Below, piece after piece: positions 1 to 7,867 of a stretch of 64,000 nucleotides of DNA. Every line of letters starts with the position of its first letter. Within the stretch, counting starts at the first letter, position 1. The notes under the pieces were generated by a model. The model did no database searches. It was not told the DNA's origin and worked only from the letters and a program-made list of their open reading frames with translations. Origin of the DNA: Rhodoferax koreense (GTDB taxonomy: Bacteria; Pseudomonadota; Gammaproteobacteria; Burkholderiales; Burkholderiaceae_C); NCBI RefSeq assembly GCF_001955695.1, contig NZ_CP019236.1, positions 434,001 to 498,000 of the forward strand, read 5' to 3'. The translations under genes and the position numbers were made by a program.

Positions 1-2
1 AG

Positions 3-1067
3 GTCACCGACTGGTCGGGTACGGTGGGTGTCGGCATCGCCACCAACAACGCCGAATATTTCGATGAACCGGCGATGGCGGTGATGCTCTGCGGCATCCC
101 GAGCGACCAGTACCGCGTGTTTTCCGGCGTGGCACCGCTGGGCATCGGCTTCGAGGCCCATACCGCGCTGGTGCACGCCGATGCAGGCACGCCCGACGTG
201 GTCGACCTGATCGCCGAGATGGCCGCGCGTACCGACACGGGGTACCTGTTCGGCGGGCTGGCCTCGGGCCGGTCCAAGGCCGTGCAGTTCGCCGTCGGCG
301 GCAACGGCAACATCAAGGGGCACGGCGCGGCGGGGGGCGTATTCAGTGGCGGGTTGAGCGGCGTGGCTTTTGCCGAGGGCGTGAAGCTGGTGTCGCGCGT
401 GACGCAGGGCTGCCAGCCGATCGCGCCGGTGCGCACCATCACCGGGGCCGAAGGCAACGTGGTCACGACGCTGGACGACGAGCCCGCGCTGGCGGTGCTG
501 ATGCGCGACCTCGGTGCCACGCTCGAGCAGCCGCGCGACGCGTTGGCCAAGGTGCGTGCCACGCTGGTCGGCCTGATGCCGGCCCCTGGGTCACCGGGCA
601 GCGATGCCGTGGCCCGTGCGGGCAGCTTCGGCAGCGACGTGGTGGTGCGCCACATCATCGGCCTCGACCCGGGGCGCCAGGGCGTGGCCCTGGCCGAGGT
701 CGCCACCGTGGGCACCCGCATGGCGTTCTGCCAGCGCAACATGGCCGCGGCGCGGGCCGACCTGGTGCGCATCTGCGCCGAGATCCGCGAAGAGCTCGAA
801 CCCGAGGAAATGCCGATCGAAGCCGCCACCGCGCTGGCCGCGCCCGAGGCCCAATCCGCGCCGCACCCGGCCCGGCGCATGGCCGGTGCGGTCTATGTGA
901 GTTGCGCGGGCAGAGGCGGCCCCCACTTCGGCGGGCCGAGTGCCGAGATGCAGATCGTGCGGCGGGCCTTGGGCGACGTGCCGCTGGTGGGGTTCTTTGC
1001 AGGCGGCGAGATTGCGCGCCAGCATTTGTATGGCTACACGGGTGTCCTGACCGTGTTCACCGCATAA
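3..1067 (+). CDS. FIST-domain sensory protein, 5' truncated
   Basis: The reading frame stays open to the left window edge (V-T-D-W-S-G precede the first possible GTG at 24), so the true start is outside the window. The visible part has a FIST N-like region over roughly the first 200 residues, with glycine-rich strands, and a FIST C-like region at the end (YVSCAGRGGPHFGG, then GFFAGGEIA). FIST proteins are thought to bind small ligands such as amino acids and are often found near signalling proteins; this role is family knowledge, not visible here. No transmembrane segment or output domain is seen in the part present. It ends 137 bp before the convergently transcribed dadA-like gene, with a repeat cluster between them. 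Family assignment is confident; ligand and partner are unknown. Confidence 0.8.
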   Translation, partial: VTDWSGTVGVGIATNNAEYFDEPAMAVMLCGIPSDQYRVFSGVAPLGIGFEAHTALVHADAGTPDVVDLIAEMAARTDTGYLFGGLASGRSKAVQFAVGGNGNIKGHGAAGGVFSGGLSGVAFAEGVKLVSRVTQGCQPIAPVRTITGAEGNVVTTLDDEPALAVLMRDLGATLEQPRDALAKVRATLVGLMPAPGSPGSDAVARAGSFGSDVVVRHIIGLDPGRQGVALAEVATVGTRMAFCQRNMAAARADLVRICAEIREELEPEEMPIEAATALAAPEAQSAPHPARRMAGAVYVSCAGRGGPHFGGPSAEMQIVRRALGDVPLVGFFAGGEIARQHLYGYTGVLTVFTA

Positions 1068-1079
1068 GGCAACCACCCC

Positions 1080-1190
1080 CGTTCGTGCCGGGCCTGTCGA
1101 AGCCCGGGGACCAGCGCTTCGACAAGCGCAGGCCCTTCGACAGGCTCAGGATGATCGGCTGCCCTTCGACAAGCTCAGGGCGAACGGCTC
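1080..1190. repeat. Cluster of CTTCGACAGGCTCAG-type intergenic repeats
   Basis: Four related, partly degenerate copies lie head to tail and inverted. They are gttcgtgccgggcctgtcga at 1081, a diverged copy at 1116-1131, cccttcgacaggctcaggat at 1133, and cccttcgacaagctcagggc at 1162. The cluster separates two convergent genes and can fold into several hairpins, so a role as a bidirectional transcription stop is plausible. The same element recurs near 21.2, 26.4 and 35.7 kb. Confidence 0.8.
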
Positions 1191-1204
1191 AAAGGCTTAA
1201 TAGC

Positions 1205-2515
1205 TTAGCGTGTCGCGGGCGCGATCACACCTGCGATGGGTGTGCCCGTCATCCCCGTGAACGCGAAGTCCACCTCCGGCGCCAATCCGCTCACGATGCG
1301 CGCCACCGACTTGCCGGAGCCGCAGGCATGCGTCCAGCCCAGCGTGCCGTGGCCGGTGTTGAGGAACAGGTTGGGCAGCTTGGTCTTGCCGATCAGCGGC
1401 ACGTTGCTCGGCGTGGCCGGGCGCAGGCCGGTCCAGAACTGGGCCTGGCTCGCATCGCCCGCGCCGGGAAACAGTTGCTCCACGCGGCGCACGATGGCTT
1501 CGCAGCGCACGGCGTTCAGGTCGCGGTCGTAGCCATTGAATTCGGCCGTACCGGCGATGCGCAGGCGGTCGCTGCCGTCCGAGGTGTAGCGCGAGAAAAC
1601 GAGTTTGAATTCGTCGTCCGTCAGGCTGACCTGGTGCGCCATCGAGGCATCCTTCACCGGCATCGTCACCGAATAACCCTTGGCCGGGTAGATGGGCAGG
1701 CGGATGCCCAGCGGCTGGGCCAGCAGCGGGCTCAGGCTGCCCATGGCCAGCACCACGGCGTCGCCGCGGATGCGCTGGAAACGGCCCTCAAAGTCGGTCG
1801 CTTCCACATGGTCGATGCGGCCACCCAACTCGCGCAGCGCGGTGATGTTGTGGCTCATCAGAAACTTCACGCCGTTGGCCTCGCATTGTTGGGCCAGCGC
1901 CCGCGCGAACTTGTTGGCGTCGCCCGATTCGTCTTCCTGCGTGTAGGTGGCGCCGGCCAGTTGCGGGCGGATGTGGCGCAGCGCGGGCTCCAGGCGCACG
2001 GCTTCATCGGCCGAGATCACCTGGCGGTCGCAGCCGAGCGCGCGCATCTGCTCGGCAGGGGCCTGCGCCGCGTCGAATTCCTTCTGCGTGGTGTAGAAGT
2101 GCAGGATGCCCTGGGTGCGCTCCTCGTACGCTATACCGATGTCACGGCGCAGCGCTTGCAGCGTGTCGCGGCTGTAGGTGCCCAGGCGCACGATCTGCTC
2201 GATGTTGTGGCGCGTGCGCGCCGGCGTGCATTCGCGCAGGAACTGCAGGCCCCAGAGCCACTGCCGCATGTCCGCGCGCAGGCGAAACAGCAGCGGCGCG
2301 TCTTCGCGGCCCAGCCACTGCAACAGTTTCAGTGGTGCGCCCGGGTTGGCCCAGGGCTCGGCATGGCTGACCGAGATCTGCCCGCCGTTGGCGAAGCTGG
2401 TCTCGGCCGCGGGCGTGGCCTGGCGGTCGATCACGGTCACGTCGTGGCCGAGCTGGTTGAGGTAATAAGCGGAGGAAACGCCGAGCAAGCCGGCGCCGAG
2501 TACGGTCACGCGCAT
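1205..2515 (-). CDS. dadA: D-amino-acid dehydrogenase / FAD-dependent amino-acid oxidoreductase (DadA family)
   Basis: This 436-residue flavoprotein is close to the usual ~430 residues of DadA. The N-terminus carries the Rossmann dinucleotide-binding motif VLGAGLLGVSSAYYL, followed by an acidic residue ending strand two (VIDRQ). The C-terminus has the FAD-binding LFLNTGHGTLGWTHACGSG stretch of the DAO fold. DadA enzymes oxidatively deaminate D-amino acids, mainly D-alanine, at the inner membrane and pass electrons to the respiratory chain. The 5' leader contains a tandem glycine riboswitch, so expression should respond to glycine. That raises the possibility that glycine, or an amino acid giving rise to it, is the physiological substrate. 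A weak AAGG lies just upstream of the ATG at 2515. Family certain; substrate inferred. Confidence 0.88.
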   Translation of the reverse strand: MRVTVLGAGLLGVSSAYYLNQLGHDVTVIDRQATPAAETSFANGGQISVSHAEPWANPGAPLKLLQWLGREDAPLLFRLRADMRQWLWGLQFLRECTPARTRHNIEQIVRLGTYSRDTLQALRRDIGIAYEERTQGILHFYTTQKEFDAAQAPAEQMRALGCDRQVISADEAVRLEPALRHIRPQLAGATYTQEDESGDANKFARALAQQCEANGVKFLMSHNITALRELGGRIDHVEATDFEGRFQRIRGDAVVLAMGSLSPLLAQPLGIRLPIYPAKGYSVTMPVKDASMAHQVSLTDDEFKLVFSRYTSDGSDRLRIAGTAEFNGYDRDLNAVRCEAIVRRVEQLFPGAGDASQAQFWTGLRPATPSNVPLIGKTKLPNLFLNTGHGTLGWTHACGSGKSVARIVSGLAPEVDFAFTGMTGTPIAGVIAPATR

Positions 2516-2610
2516 GATGAGAACCTTTTAGCGGTCTAGCGCTTGAGGGTCGTGCGTGAGTAGCTATGGAAAATGTAGCAACCCAGGCTTGTGCCTCAAG
2601 TTGCCGCTCC

Positions 2611-2795
2611 CCCTGTCCTTGGTACCTGAGAGATTCGCCACCGGCACGCGCCAGCGGGTTGCTCCTTCGGTGCACCATGGCTGGCATGGTGTCTCTTCAG
2701 ACGGCTTTTTCAGTGGATGCAGTACGGGACCTGAGCGTTCATGGGAGTTTGCGCCTTCGGTGGAACGGCGTGGCCGTTCGCTCTCCTGCGGCGCG
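2611..2795 (-). promoter_or_regulatory. Tandem glycine riboswitch upstream of dadA
   Basis: Read on the minus strand, two glycine aptamers follow each other. Aptamer 1 has GCAGGAGAG (2789-2781), CCACCGAAGGCGC (2763-2751) and GCTCAGG (2736-2730). Aptamer 2 has GAAGAGAC (2698-2691), GCACCGAAGGAGC (2673-2661) and CTCTCAGGTACC (2632-2621). Each has the CACCGAAGG core and the CTCAGG closing strand that define the class, with a short linker between 2701 and 2725. Glycine riboswitches usually turn expression on. The expression platform between 2610 and the ATG at 2515 was not resolved. Confidence 0.93.
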
Positions 2796-2796
2796 A

Positions 2797-2802
2797 ATTG
2801 TA
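2797..2802 (-). promoter_or_regulatory. Possible -10 box (TACAAT) for the riboswitch transcript
   Basis: TACAAT on the minus strand ends a few bases before the first aptamer, where a -10 hexamer would put the transcription start at the aptamer's 5' edge. No convincing -35 box is seen 16-18 bases further upstream, so this is weak support. Confidence 0.35.
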
Positions 2803-2840
2803 CAGGCGATGTCTTCGGGCGTGTGTGCGGCTTGCGTTTT

Positions 2841-3503
2841 TCAAACCGCGTTGCCTTGCGGGCGAGGCTCCTGCGCCAGATCGGCGTAGTCCACCGCGTA
2901 CTTGACGAGGGCGGCCCGGCCTTCGATGTGCAGTTTGCGGCGCAGGTGCAGGCGATGCGTCTCGACGGTGCGGATCGACGCGCCCAGCCTGGCGGCGATT
3001 TCCTTGTTGGAGTGGCCTTCGGCCAGCAGCGCCAGCACGTCGGCCTCGCGTTGGGTCAGGCTCCGCGGCGATCGCTGCGGTGGCTCGGTGTTGTCGAGGA
3101 ACGTATGCAGCGCGGGGCTGAAAAAGCGTCTGCCCGCATGGACTTCGGTGATCGCCTGCACGAGTTGTTGCGCCGGTGCGTCCTTCAGCACGTAGCCGCA
3201 CACGCCGAGGTCGATGGCGCGGCGCACGTATTCCGGATCGCAATGCATGGACAGGACCAGCACCCGGATCTGCGGGAAGCGCTCGCGGAACAAGGCTGCC
3301 AGGTGGATGCCGCTGCCGTCCGGCATGCGGATGTCGGTCAGCACCAGGTCGGGCTGCAGCGCGGCGGCCAGGGCCAGGGCTTCGTCCACGCCGGACGCCT
3401 CGCCAGCCACGCCGATGTGCTCGGTCGCCTGCAGGCGCATGCGCACGCCATCGCGCACGAGCGGGTGGTCGTCCACGAGCAGTACCCGGATCGGTGCGCT
3501 CAT
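2841..3503 (-). CDS. LuxR/NarL-type response regulator
   Basis: This 220-residue regulator starts at the ATG overlapping the stop of the kinase gene (ATGA). The receiver domain occupies about residues 5-120, with the acidic pair DD at 11-12, the phosphoacceptor Asp57 in LVLTDIRMPDG, and the conserved Lys in YVLKD. A C-terminal GerE-type helix-turn-helix follows (LTQREADVLALLAEGHSNKE then SIRTVETHRLHL). It should be phosphorylated by the cognate Cache-domain kinase encoded immediately upstream and bind DNA as a dimer. Nearby targets could be the exported RidA/PLP gene pair, whose upstream region carries AT-rich palindromes. Function class is certain; signal and targets are unknown. Confidence 0.92.
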   Translation of the reverse strand: MSAPIRVLLVDDHPLVRDGVRMRLQATEHIGVAGEASGVDEALALAAALQPDLVLTDIRMPDGSGIHLAALFRERFPQIRVLVLSMHCDPEYVRRAIDLGVCGYVLKDAPAQQLVQAITEVHAGRRFFSPALHTFLDNTEPPQRSPRSLTQREADVLALLAEGHSNKEIAARLGASIRTVETHRLHLRRKLHIEGRAALVKYAVDYADLAQEPRPQGNAV

Positions 3504-4909
3504 GCGGGCAAGGCGCCAGTTGGGGCCATCGGCGACCAGCCGCTGCCCGGTATCTCCTCGTCGGGCAACACGGCGCGGATGCGCGTGCCGAAGCGGCTGG
3601 AGGTGATGCCGAAGCGTCCGCCGAGGCCTTCGATGCGTTCGCGCATGTTGCGCAGCCCGATGCCGTCCCTGCGGTCGGCCTGCACCTTGCGCACCGCAAA
3701 GCCGTTGCCGTTGTCCAGCACCGACAGGCTGACCCGGTTGCCGCTGAACTTCAGCACCACGTCGATCCGCGAGGCCTTCGCATGGCGTTGCGCGTTGGTG
3801 AGCGCTTCCTGTGCGACGCGGAACAGCGCGGTGCTGTGGCTGGTGGGCAACGTCAGCGGGTCGCCGCGCAACACGAAGCGCAGGCGGCAATCGCCGTGTT
3901 GCTGCGCCTGCTCCGTCAACAAGGCCAGGGCAGCCGCCAGGCCCAGGTCGTCGAGCAGGGCCGGCCGGAGGCCGTGGGACACCCGGCGGATCTCCACCAG
4001 CGCCTCGTTGAGCCGGGCCAGGCCGGTGTCGAGCACCTCGGCGGGCGCGGCGGCCGGATGGGCGGGTGTCTGCAATTGCAACTGAGCCGTCTCCAGCAGG
4101 AATTTGGACGACACCAGGACCTGCACCACGCCGTCGTGCAACTCCCTCGAGACCCGCAGCCGCTCGTCTTCCTGCGAACGCACCACGCGCTGCGCAAGGC
4201 GGCGCAGCTTGGCGCTGAGCACGCGGTGGTCGCTGATGTTCAGTGCCAAGCCGGCGATGCCGATGAGCACGATGCAGGCCGCGGCGATCGCATAGATGCG
4301 CAGCCGTGTGGCATGGATGTTCTCCTGGGCGCGCTGGTCGATGCGGCGCAGTGTGTTCTCGACGTCGTCGAGGTAGATGCCGGTGCCCACCACCCAGTCC
4401 CAGCCGTCCATCAGCGTGACATAGGCCAGCTTGGGCACGGTCTGCTGCGAAGAAGGTTTCTGCCAGTGGTAACGCACCATGCCGCCGCCGTTGCGCGCGG
4501 TGGAAATGATCAGCTTGGCCGGGATCTCGCCGACGGGGCTGGACGGATCGCACAGGTCGACGCCGGCCTGGCCCATCTGCCGCGCATCGAGCAGCACGTT
4601 GTTGTCCTTGTCGTAGACGAAGAAGTAACCGTCGCCGCCGAATTTCATCGAAGTCAGCACCGCCAGCGCCTGCCGCTGCTGCGTGGCCAGCGGCTGGCCA
4701 TTGCTGGCGATCTGCTGCAAGGCGCTGGTGGCCAGTTGCACGTAATGGCGGAGTTCGGTTTCCTTGCTGTGCAGATAGGCGGACTCGACAAGTTCGCGTT
4801 CCTGGTGCGCGAGTTTGAGCGTCTGGTGTTGCACCGTCAGCGCCACCAAACCCAGTGCGAGAAGGATGGGCACGGTGGTGAAAAGGGCCAGTTTCAGCCG
4901 TAGTTGCAT
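3500..4909 (-). CDS. Cache-domain sensor histidine kinase (NarL-partner type)
   Basis: The protein has 469 residues. Membrane segments lie at about 7-27 and 205-225 and flank a periplasmic single-Cache domain, shown by GDGYFFVYD near 93-100 and WDWVVGTGIYLDD near 170-182. The phosphoacceptor His258 sits in SRELHDGVVQ, typical of HisKA_3 kinases that partner LuxR-type regulators. A HATPase domain follows (QEALTNAQRHA as N-box, DNGNGFAV as G1, GIGLRNMRERI as G2). Single-Cache kinases sense small periplasmic molecules, often organic acids. The gene overlaps the response regulator by 4 bp, implying translational coupling. It diverges from the exported RidA/aminotransferase pair, a natural candidate target. 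Confidence 0.92.
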   Translation of the reverse strand: MQLRLKLALFTTVPILLALGLVALTVQHQTLKLAHQERELVESAYLHSKETELRHYVQLATSALQQIASNGQPLATQQRQALAVLTSMKFGGDGYFFVYDKDNNVLLDARQMGQAGVDLCDPSSPVGEIPAKLIISTARNGGGMVRYHWQKPSSQQTVPKLAYVTLMDGWDWVVGTGIYLDDVENTLRRIDQRAQENIHATRLRIYAIAAACIVLIGIAGLALNISDHRVLSAKLRRLAQRVVRSQEDERLRVSRELHDGVVQVLVSSKFLLETAQLQLQTPAHPAAAPAEVLDTGLARLNEALVEIRRVSHGLRPALLDDLGLAAALALLTEQAQQHGDCRLRFVLRGDPLTLPTSHSTALFRVAQEALTNAQRHAKASRIDVVLKFSGNRVSLSVLDNGNGFAVRKVQADRRDGIGLRNMRERIEGLGGRFGITSSRFGTRIRAVLPDEEIPGSGWSPMAPTGALPA

Positions 4910-5105
4910 GAAAAACGGGTTGGATGGTGAATGGACGAGGCCTGACTATCTTCTGCTGGCGAATGGCGTCAATCGGGTTAACGCTATTGGCAAAGGATGA
5001 AATGCACCTTTTGGGTGCTATTCGAATTCGAGGCAGGAGCGCCGATATTTCTGAATGCTTGCGTAGTAGTGCGTAGGGGAAAGAGATGGTGTGGCTTCGC
5101 TGGGC

Positions 5106-5119
5106 GAATTCTAGAATTC
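5106..5119. promoter_or_regulatory. Perfect 14-bp palindrome, candidate operator
   Basis: GAATTCTAGAATTC is a perfect 14-bp palindrome, 129 bp upstream of the RidA lipoprotein ATG. Its symmetry and location suggest a binding site for a dimeric regulator such as the adjacent LuxR-type protein. This is inference only. Confidence 0.4.
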
Positions 5120-5185
5120 ATCAAGCAAATTAACCGCTTCGATATCTGTAAATAACCGGAAGAAGGTATTTGCCGAGACTGGGAT

Positions 5186-5197
5186 ATTCAATTGAAT
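5186..5197. promoter_or_regulatory. Perfect 12-bp palindrome, candidate operator
   Basis: ATTCAATTGAAT is a perfect 12-bp palindrome about 50 bp upstream of the RidA lipoprotein ATG and shares the ATTC/GAAT half-site of the palindrome at 5106. The regulator is not known. Confidence 0.35.
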
Positions 5198-5247
5198 TCA
5201 AGAATTTCCAGTTTTGTTTTTGCTGTTTATTAGAAAAGGGAAATACC

Positions 5248-5718
5248 ATGGTTCAACGCAAACAGTATCGAAATACGAGCAGCCTGATTGCGGCATTGGC
5301 CGTCGCCGCACTGTTGGGCGGCTGCGCCGTGCCAGCCAAGCGCGAAGTGTTGTCCACCACGCAGATCTATCCGGCGATCGGGCCGTATTCGCAGATGGTG
5401 GCGCACGGCAACACGCTTTATTTCTCCGGCGTGTTGCCGTTGAACGCAGCCGGCAACGCGGTCGTCGGTACCAGCATCGAGGAACAGACCCGCGCCGTGC
5501 TCGACTTCATCGGCGCCAAGCTCAAGTCGCAGGGGCTCGGCTACGAGGACGTTTTGTCGTCTTCGGTCTACATGAAGGACCTCAACGAATTCGCCGCGAT
5601 GAACAAGGTCTACGGCGAGTATTTCCGCACCAATCCACCGGCCCGCGCCACAGTCGAAGTCGCGCGCCTGCCACGCGACGTGAAGATCGAAATCGCCGTC
5701 ATCGTCGGCCGCCGCTGA
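5248..5718 (+). CDS. Exported RidA/YjgF-family lipoprotein
   Basis: The start was set at the ATG at 5248, preceded by AGAAAAGGG at 5232; the open frame extends further upstream without a ribosome-binding site. The 156-residue product begins with a lipoprotein signal peptide (hydrophobic AALAVAALL, lipobox LGGC). The rest is a RidA domain: IGPYSQMV, YFSGVLPLN, and the C-terminal PARATVEVARLPRDVKIEI with the ligand-binding Arg. RidA proteins hydrolyse reactive enamine/imine intermediates released by PLP enzymes, normally in the cytoplasm. Export of this one, 43 bp ahead of an exported PLP enzyme, suggests a paired role in the periplasm. Domain certain; substrate unknown. Confidence 0.88.
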   Translation: MVQRKQYRNTSSLIAALAVAALLGGCAVPAKREVLSTTQIYPAIGPYSQMVAHGNTLYFSGVLPLNAAGNAVVGTSIEEQTRAVLDFIGAKLKSQGLGYEDVLSSSVYMKDLNEFAAMNKVYGEYFRTNPPARATVEVARLPRDVKIEIAVIVGRR

Positions 5719-5761
5719 TCCATCCGAGCCACCCCGAATCAACCCACAAAGAGGCAATCCC

Positions 5762-7237
5762 ATGAACGAAATCCAAGAAATGAGCCGGGCGGACGCTCGC
5801 AGTTCGGCGCCTGTCCAGGCCCGCGGCCTGGACGCGACCGGCTGGACCGCCAAGCGGCGAGACTTCCTGCGCATCCTGGGCTACGGTGCCGGCTCGATGG
5901 CCCTCGGGCCCATGCTTGCGGCCTGCGGCGACAGCAACGCGCAGACCACCGCAGAAACGCTGCGGGCGCAACTGGTACAGGACGAAGCCTTCTGGACCGA
6001 AGTGCAGAAGATGTTCATCCTTGATCCTTCGAAGACCTACATGAACATCGGCACGGCCGGCTCCATGCCGAAGGTGGTGCTCGACCTGTTCGCCGAGGAA
6101 AACCGCAAGAAGGCCGCCGATTCCGGCAACGGCTACTCCAATCTGCTGGCCCAGCGGCAGCAGGTGGCGCCGGGCTTCGGCGTCGACGCGGACGAACTCG
6201 CCTTCTCCGCCAACACCTCGTCGGGCATGTGCCACGCGATCCTCGGACTCGACTGGCAGCGCGGCGACGTGGTGGTCACCACCAACCACGAACACGGCGG
6301 CGGCGACACGCCGCTGAAGATCGCCACCGACCGCTACGGCATCGAGGTCTCGCGCATCGCCATGCCGGTGGGCAACAACCAGACCGCCGCCACCTATGTC
6401 ACGCTGTTCGACGACCGCATCAAGCAGCTCAAGGCGCAGGGCAAACGCGTGCGCGCCATGATGTGGTCGTCACCGACCTACAAGACCGGCACCATGCTGC
6501 CGATTGCCGACCTGATGACGGTGGTGAAGGCGCACGGCCTGATCAGCATCGTCGACGGCGCCCACCTGCCGGGCATGATGGCCTACAACTACGGCGAGCT
6601 CGGCATGGACTTCATGTCCGGCGCGGGCCACAAATGGCAATGCGGCCCGGGCTCCACCGGCATCCTGGTGATCCGCAACAAGATCCGCGCCTCCAATCCG
6701 CTGCCCTTGCCCAAGTGGTACCCGATCCACACCAGCACCTACCCGGCGCTGGAGCGCGCCAACAGCGCCACCGCCACCTACGACGTGGCGGCCAGCGTGA
6801 CCTCCTGCGGCAGCGTGCACACGCCGATGTTCCTGGCCCTGGTGGAGGCCTGCGCGCAATGGGACAAGATCGGCCGCAAGAAGATCGAGACCTACGACAT
6901 CACGATGGCTTCCTATCTGAAGGAAAAAATCGTCGAGCGCTGGGGCGTGGACAGCCTGTACTCCCCCAAGGACGACCCGAAGCTGTTGTCCGCGTTGACC
7001 TCGTTCAACCCGTTCCAGGTCAAGACCGACGTCATGGACGCCACCAAGTCCAACACCTTCGTGGCGCGCATGCTGAGCGACTATCCGCAGCACTTCGTCG
7101 TGCGCAACGCCAACTTCTCGGTGATCGGCGCGCCGTCCGACCACTACGGCGTGCGCGTGTCGACCCATGTCTGGCACGACGCCAACGACATCGACCTGCT
7201 GGTCAACGCGATGTGGGACCTGTCGCGCAAGATGTGA
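5762..7237 (+). CDS. Exported class V aminotransferase-like PLP enzyme (CefD-like)
   Basis: The protein has 491 residues. The N-terminus carries a twin-arginine signal (AKRRDFLRILG, Arg32-Arg33) ending in a lipobox (MLAAC, Cys55), so it is predicted to be folded in the cytoplasm, exported by Tat and lipid-anchored. The PLP fold of class V aminotransferases follows, with SANTSSGMCHAILGL in the cofactor phosphate-binding region, VDGAHLPG for the pyridine-contacting Asp, and the Schiff-base Lys291 in GAGHKWQCGPG. Relatives include isopenicillin-N epimerase and cysteine desulfurases. It follows the RidA lipoprotein closely and ends before a strong terminator, so the two genes form an operon. Substrate and reaction (transfer, epimerisation, lyase) are not readable from sequence. 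Confidence 0.88.
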   Translation: MNEIQEMSRADARSSAPVQARGLDATGWTAKRRDFLRILGYGAGSMALGPMLAACGDSNAQTTAETLRAQLVQDEAFWTEVQKMFILDPSKTYMNIGTAGSMPKVVLDLFAEENRKKAADSGNGYSNLLAQRQQVAPGFGVDADELAFSANTSSGMCHAILGLDWQRGDVVVTTNHEHGGGDTPLKIATDRYGIEVSRIAMPVGNNQTAATYVTLFDDRIKQLKAQGKRVRAMMWSSPTYKTGTMLPIADLMTVVKAHGLISIVDGAHLPGMMAYNYGELGMDFMSGAGHKWQCGPGSTGILVIRNKIRASNPLPLPKWYPIHTSTYPALERANSATATYDVAASVTSCGSVHTPMFLALVEACAQWDKIGRKKIETYDITMASYLKEKIVERWGVDSLYSPKDDPKLLSALTSFNPFQVKTDVMDATKSNTFVARMLSDYPQHFVVRNANFSVIGAPSDHYGVRVSTHVWHDANDIDLLVNAMWDLSRKM

Positions 7238-7289
7238 GCCCGGTTCCTCGAACGTCATGCGGCGTGTCCCTGCGCCGGTGACCTGTGTT

Positions 7290-7324
7290 GCCCCCTCGTC
7301 GTCCACGACGCAGGGGGCTTTTTT
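7290..7324 (+). terminator. Rho-independent terminator of the RidA/PLP operon
   Basis: GCCCCCTCGTCG pairs with CGACG-c-AGGGGGC across a 4-base loop (one bulged C), and is followed by six T. It ends the plus-strand operon and lies just before the convergent acetyltransferase remnant. Confidence 0.88.
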
Positions 7325-7867
7325 CATGCGGGCGACGCATCGGTCCCGGGCTGGGCGCCATCCGAAAGGCATTTGGACATCGGCTGTGCCGTCATCCCGA
7401 AGGCCGAAATGGGCGCCCCGGCGTTGCTGAAGCCGCGTCGTTCGTAGAAGCGCAGGGCTGTGCACGTGCTCTCGAGGCGAAGCTGGGTGTCGCCGCGCGC
7501 TACGGCGTGCAACTCGATGGCCCCAAGCAAGGCACGGCCAACGCCTTGGTACAAGAATTCGGGCAGCGCGTAACACAACAGGATTTGCCCACCTTGGGGC
7601 CATGCCGAATCCCACAATGCGCGTTTCGACGGAAGCGGCGATGCAGAAATTGCTTGGCTGGGCGATCCACGCCTCGACGTGGTGGGCCTTTTTGTTGCGT
7701 AGCCAGGCTTCGACCAGTGCTTGCTCGTTTCGATGATCCTTGGCACAAGACTCTGTGATCGATCGACAGATCACGTTGCTGATGGCCCCGGCATCGGAAA
7801 GGCTTGCGAGACGGGTTTTCATGTCCATGATTTGCTGCGATGGTTCGGCACATGCCGCTTCATTCAT
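7324..7867 (-). pseudogene. GNAT-family N-acetyltransferase, frameshifted
   Basis: Two frames together give one GNAT protein. The first starts at the ATG at 7867, overlapping the upstream stop as ATGA, and runs to IVGFGMAP. The second continues as GGQILLCYALPEFLYQGVGR, which is the acetyl-CoA-binding motif, then YERRGFSNAG, the typical GNAT end. The join is at a run of four C on the minus strand (7596-7599). Removing one C restores M-A-Q-G-G-Q-I and a single frame of about 180 residues. It is either a recent pseudogene or a sequencing error in a homopolymer. An intact enzyme would acetylate an unknown amine. Confidence 0.8.

Larger units (their letters stand above)
4910..5247. other. AT-rich divergent intergenic region (no gene)
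   Basis: This 338-bp gap between the sensor kinase and the RidA lipoprotein contains no convincing gene. It is clearly more AT-rich than the flanks, and holds the promoters of two divergent units. It contains two perfect AT-rich palindromes, listed separately, and several GAATTC sites. No terminator or known RNA was recognised. Confidence 0.7.

Noticed and set aside
1080..1190. Possible CRISPR or IS remnant in the repeat cluster.
   Set aside because: Repeats are uneven in spacing and orientation, have no unique spacers of constant length, and no transposase fragment is near.
902..2539. A 545-residue plus-strand frame over the dadA region.
   Set aside because: It crosses the end of the FIST gene and is antisense to dadA; no motifs.
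5170..5247. An extended N-terminus of the RidA lipoprotein.
   Set aside because: The extra 26 residues lie in the AT-rich promoter region, lack a ribosome-binding site and would bury the signal peptide.
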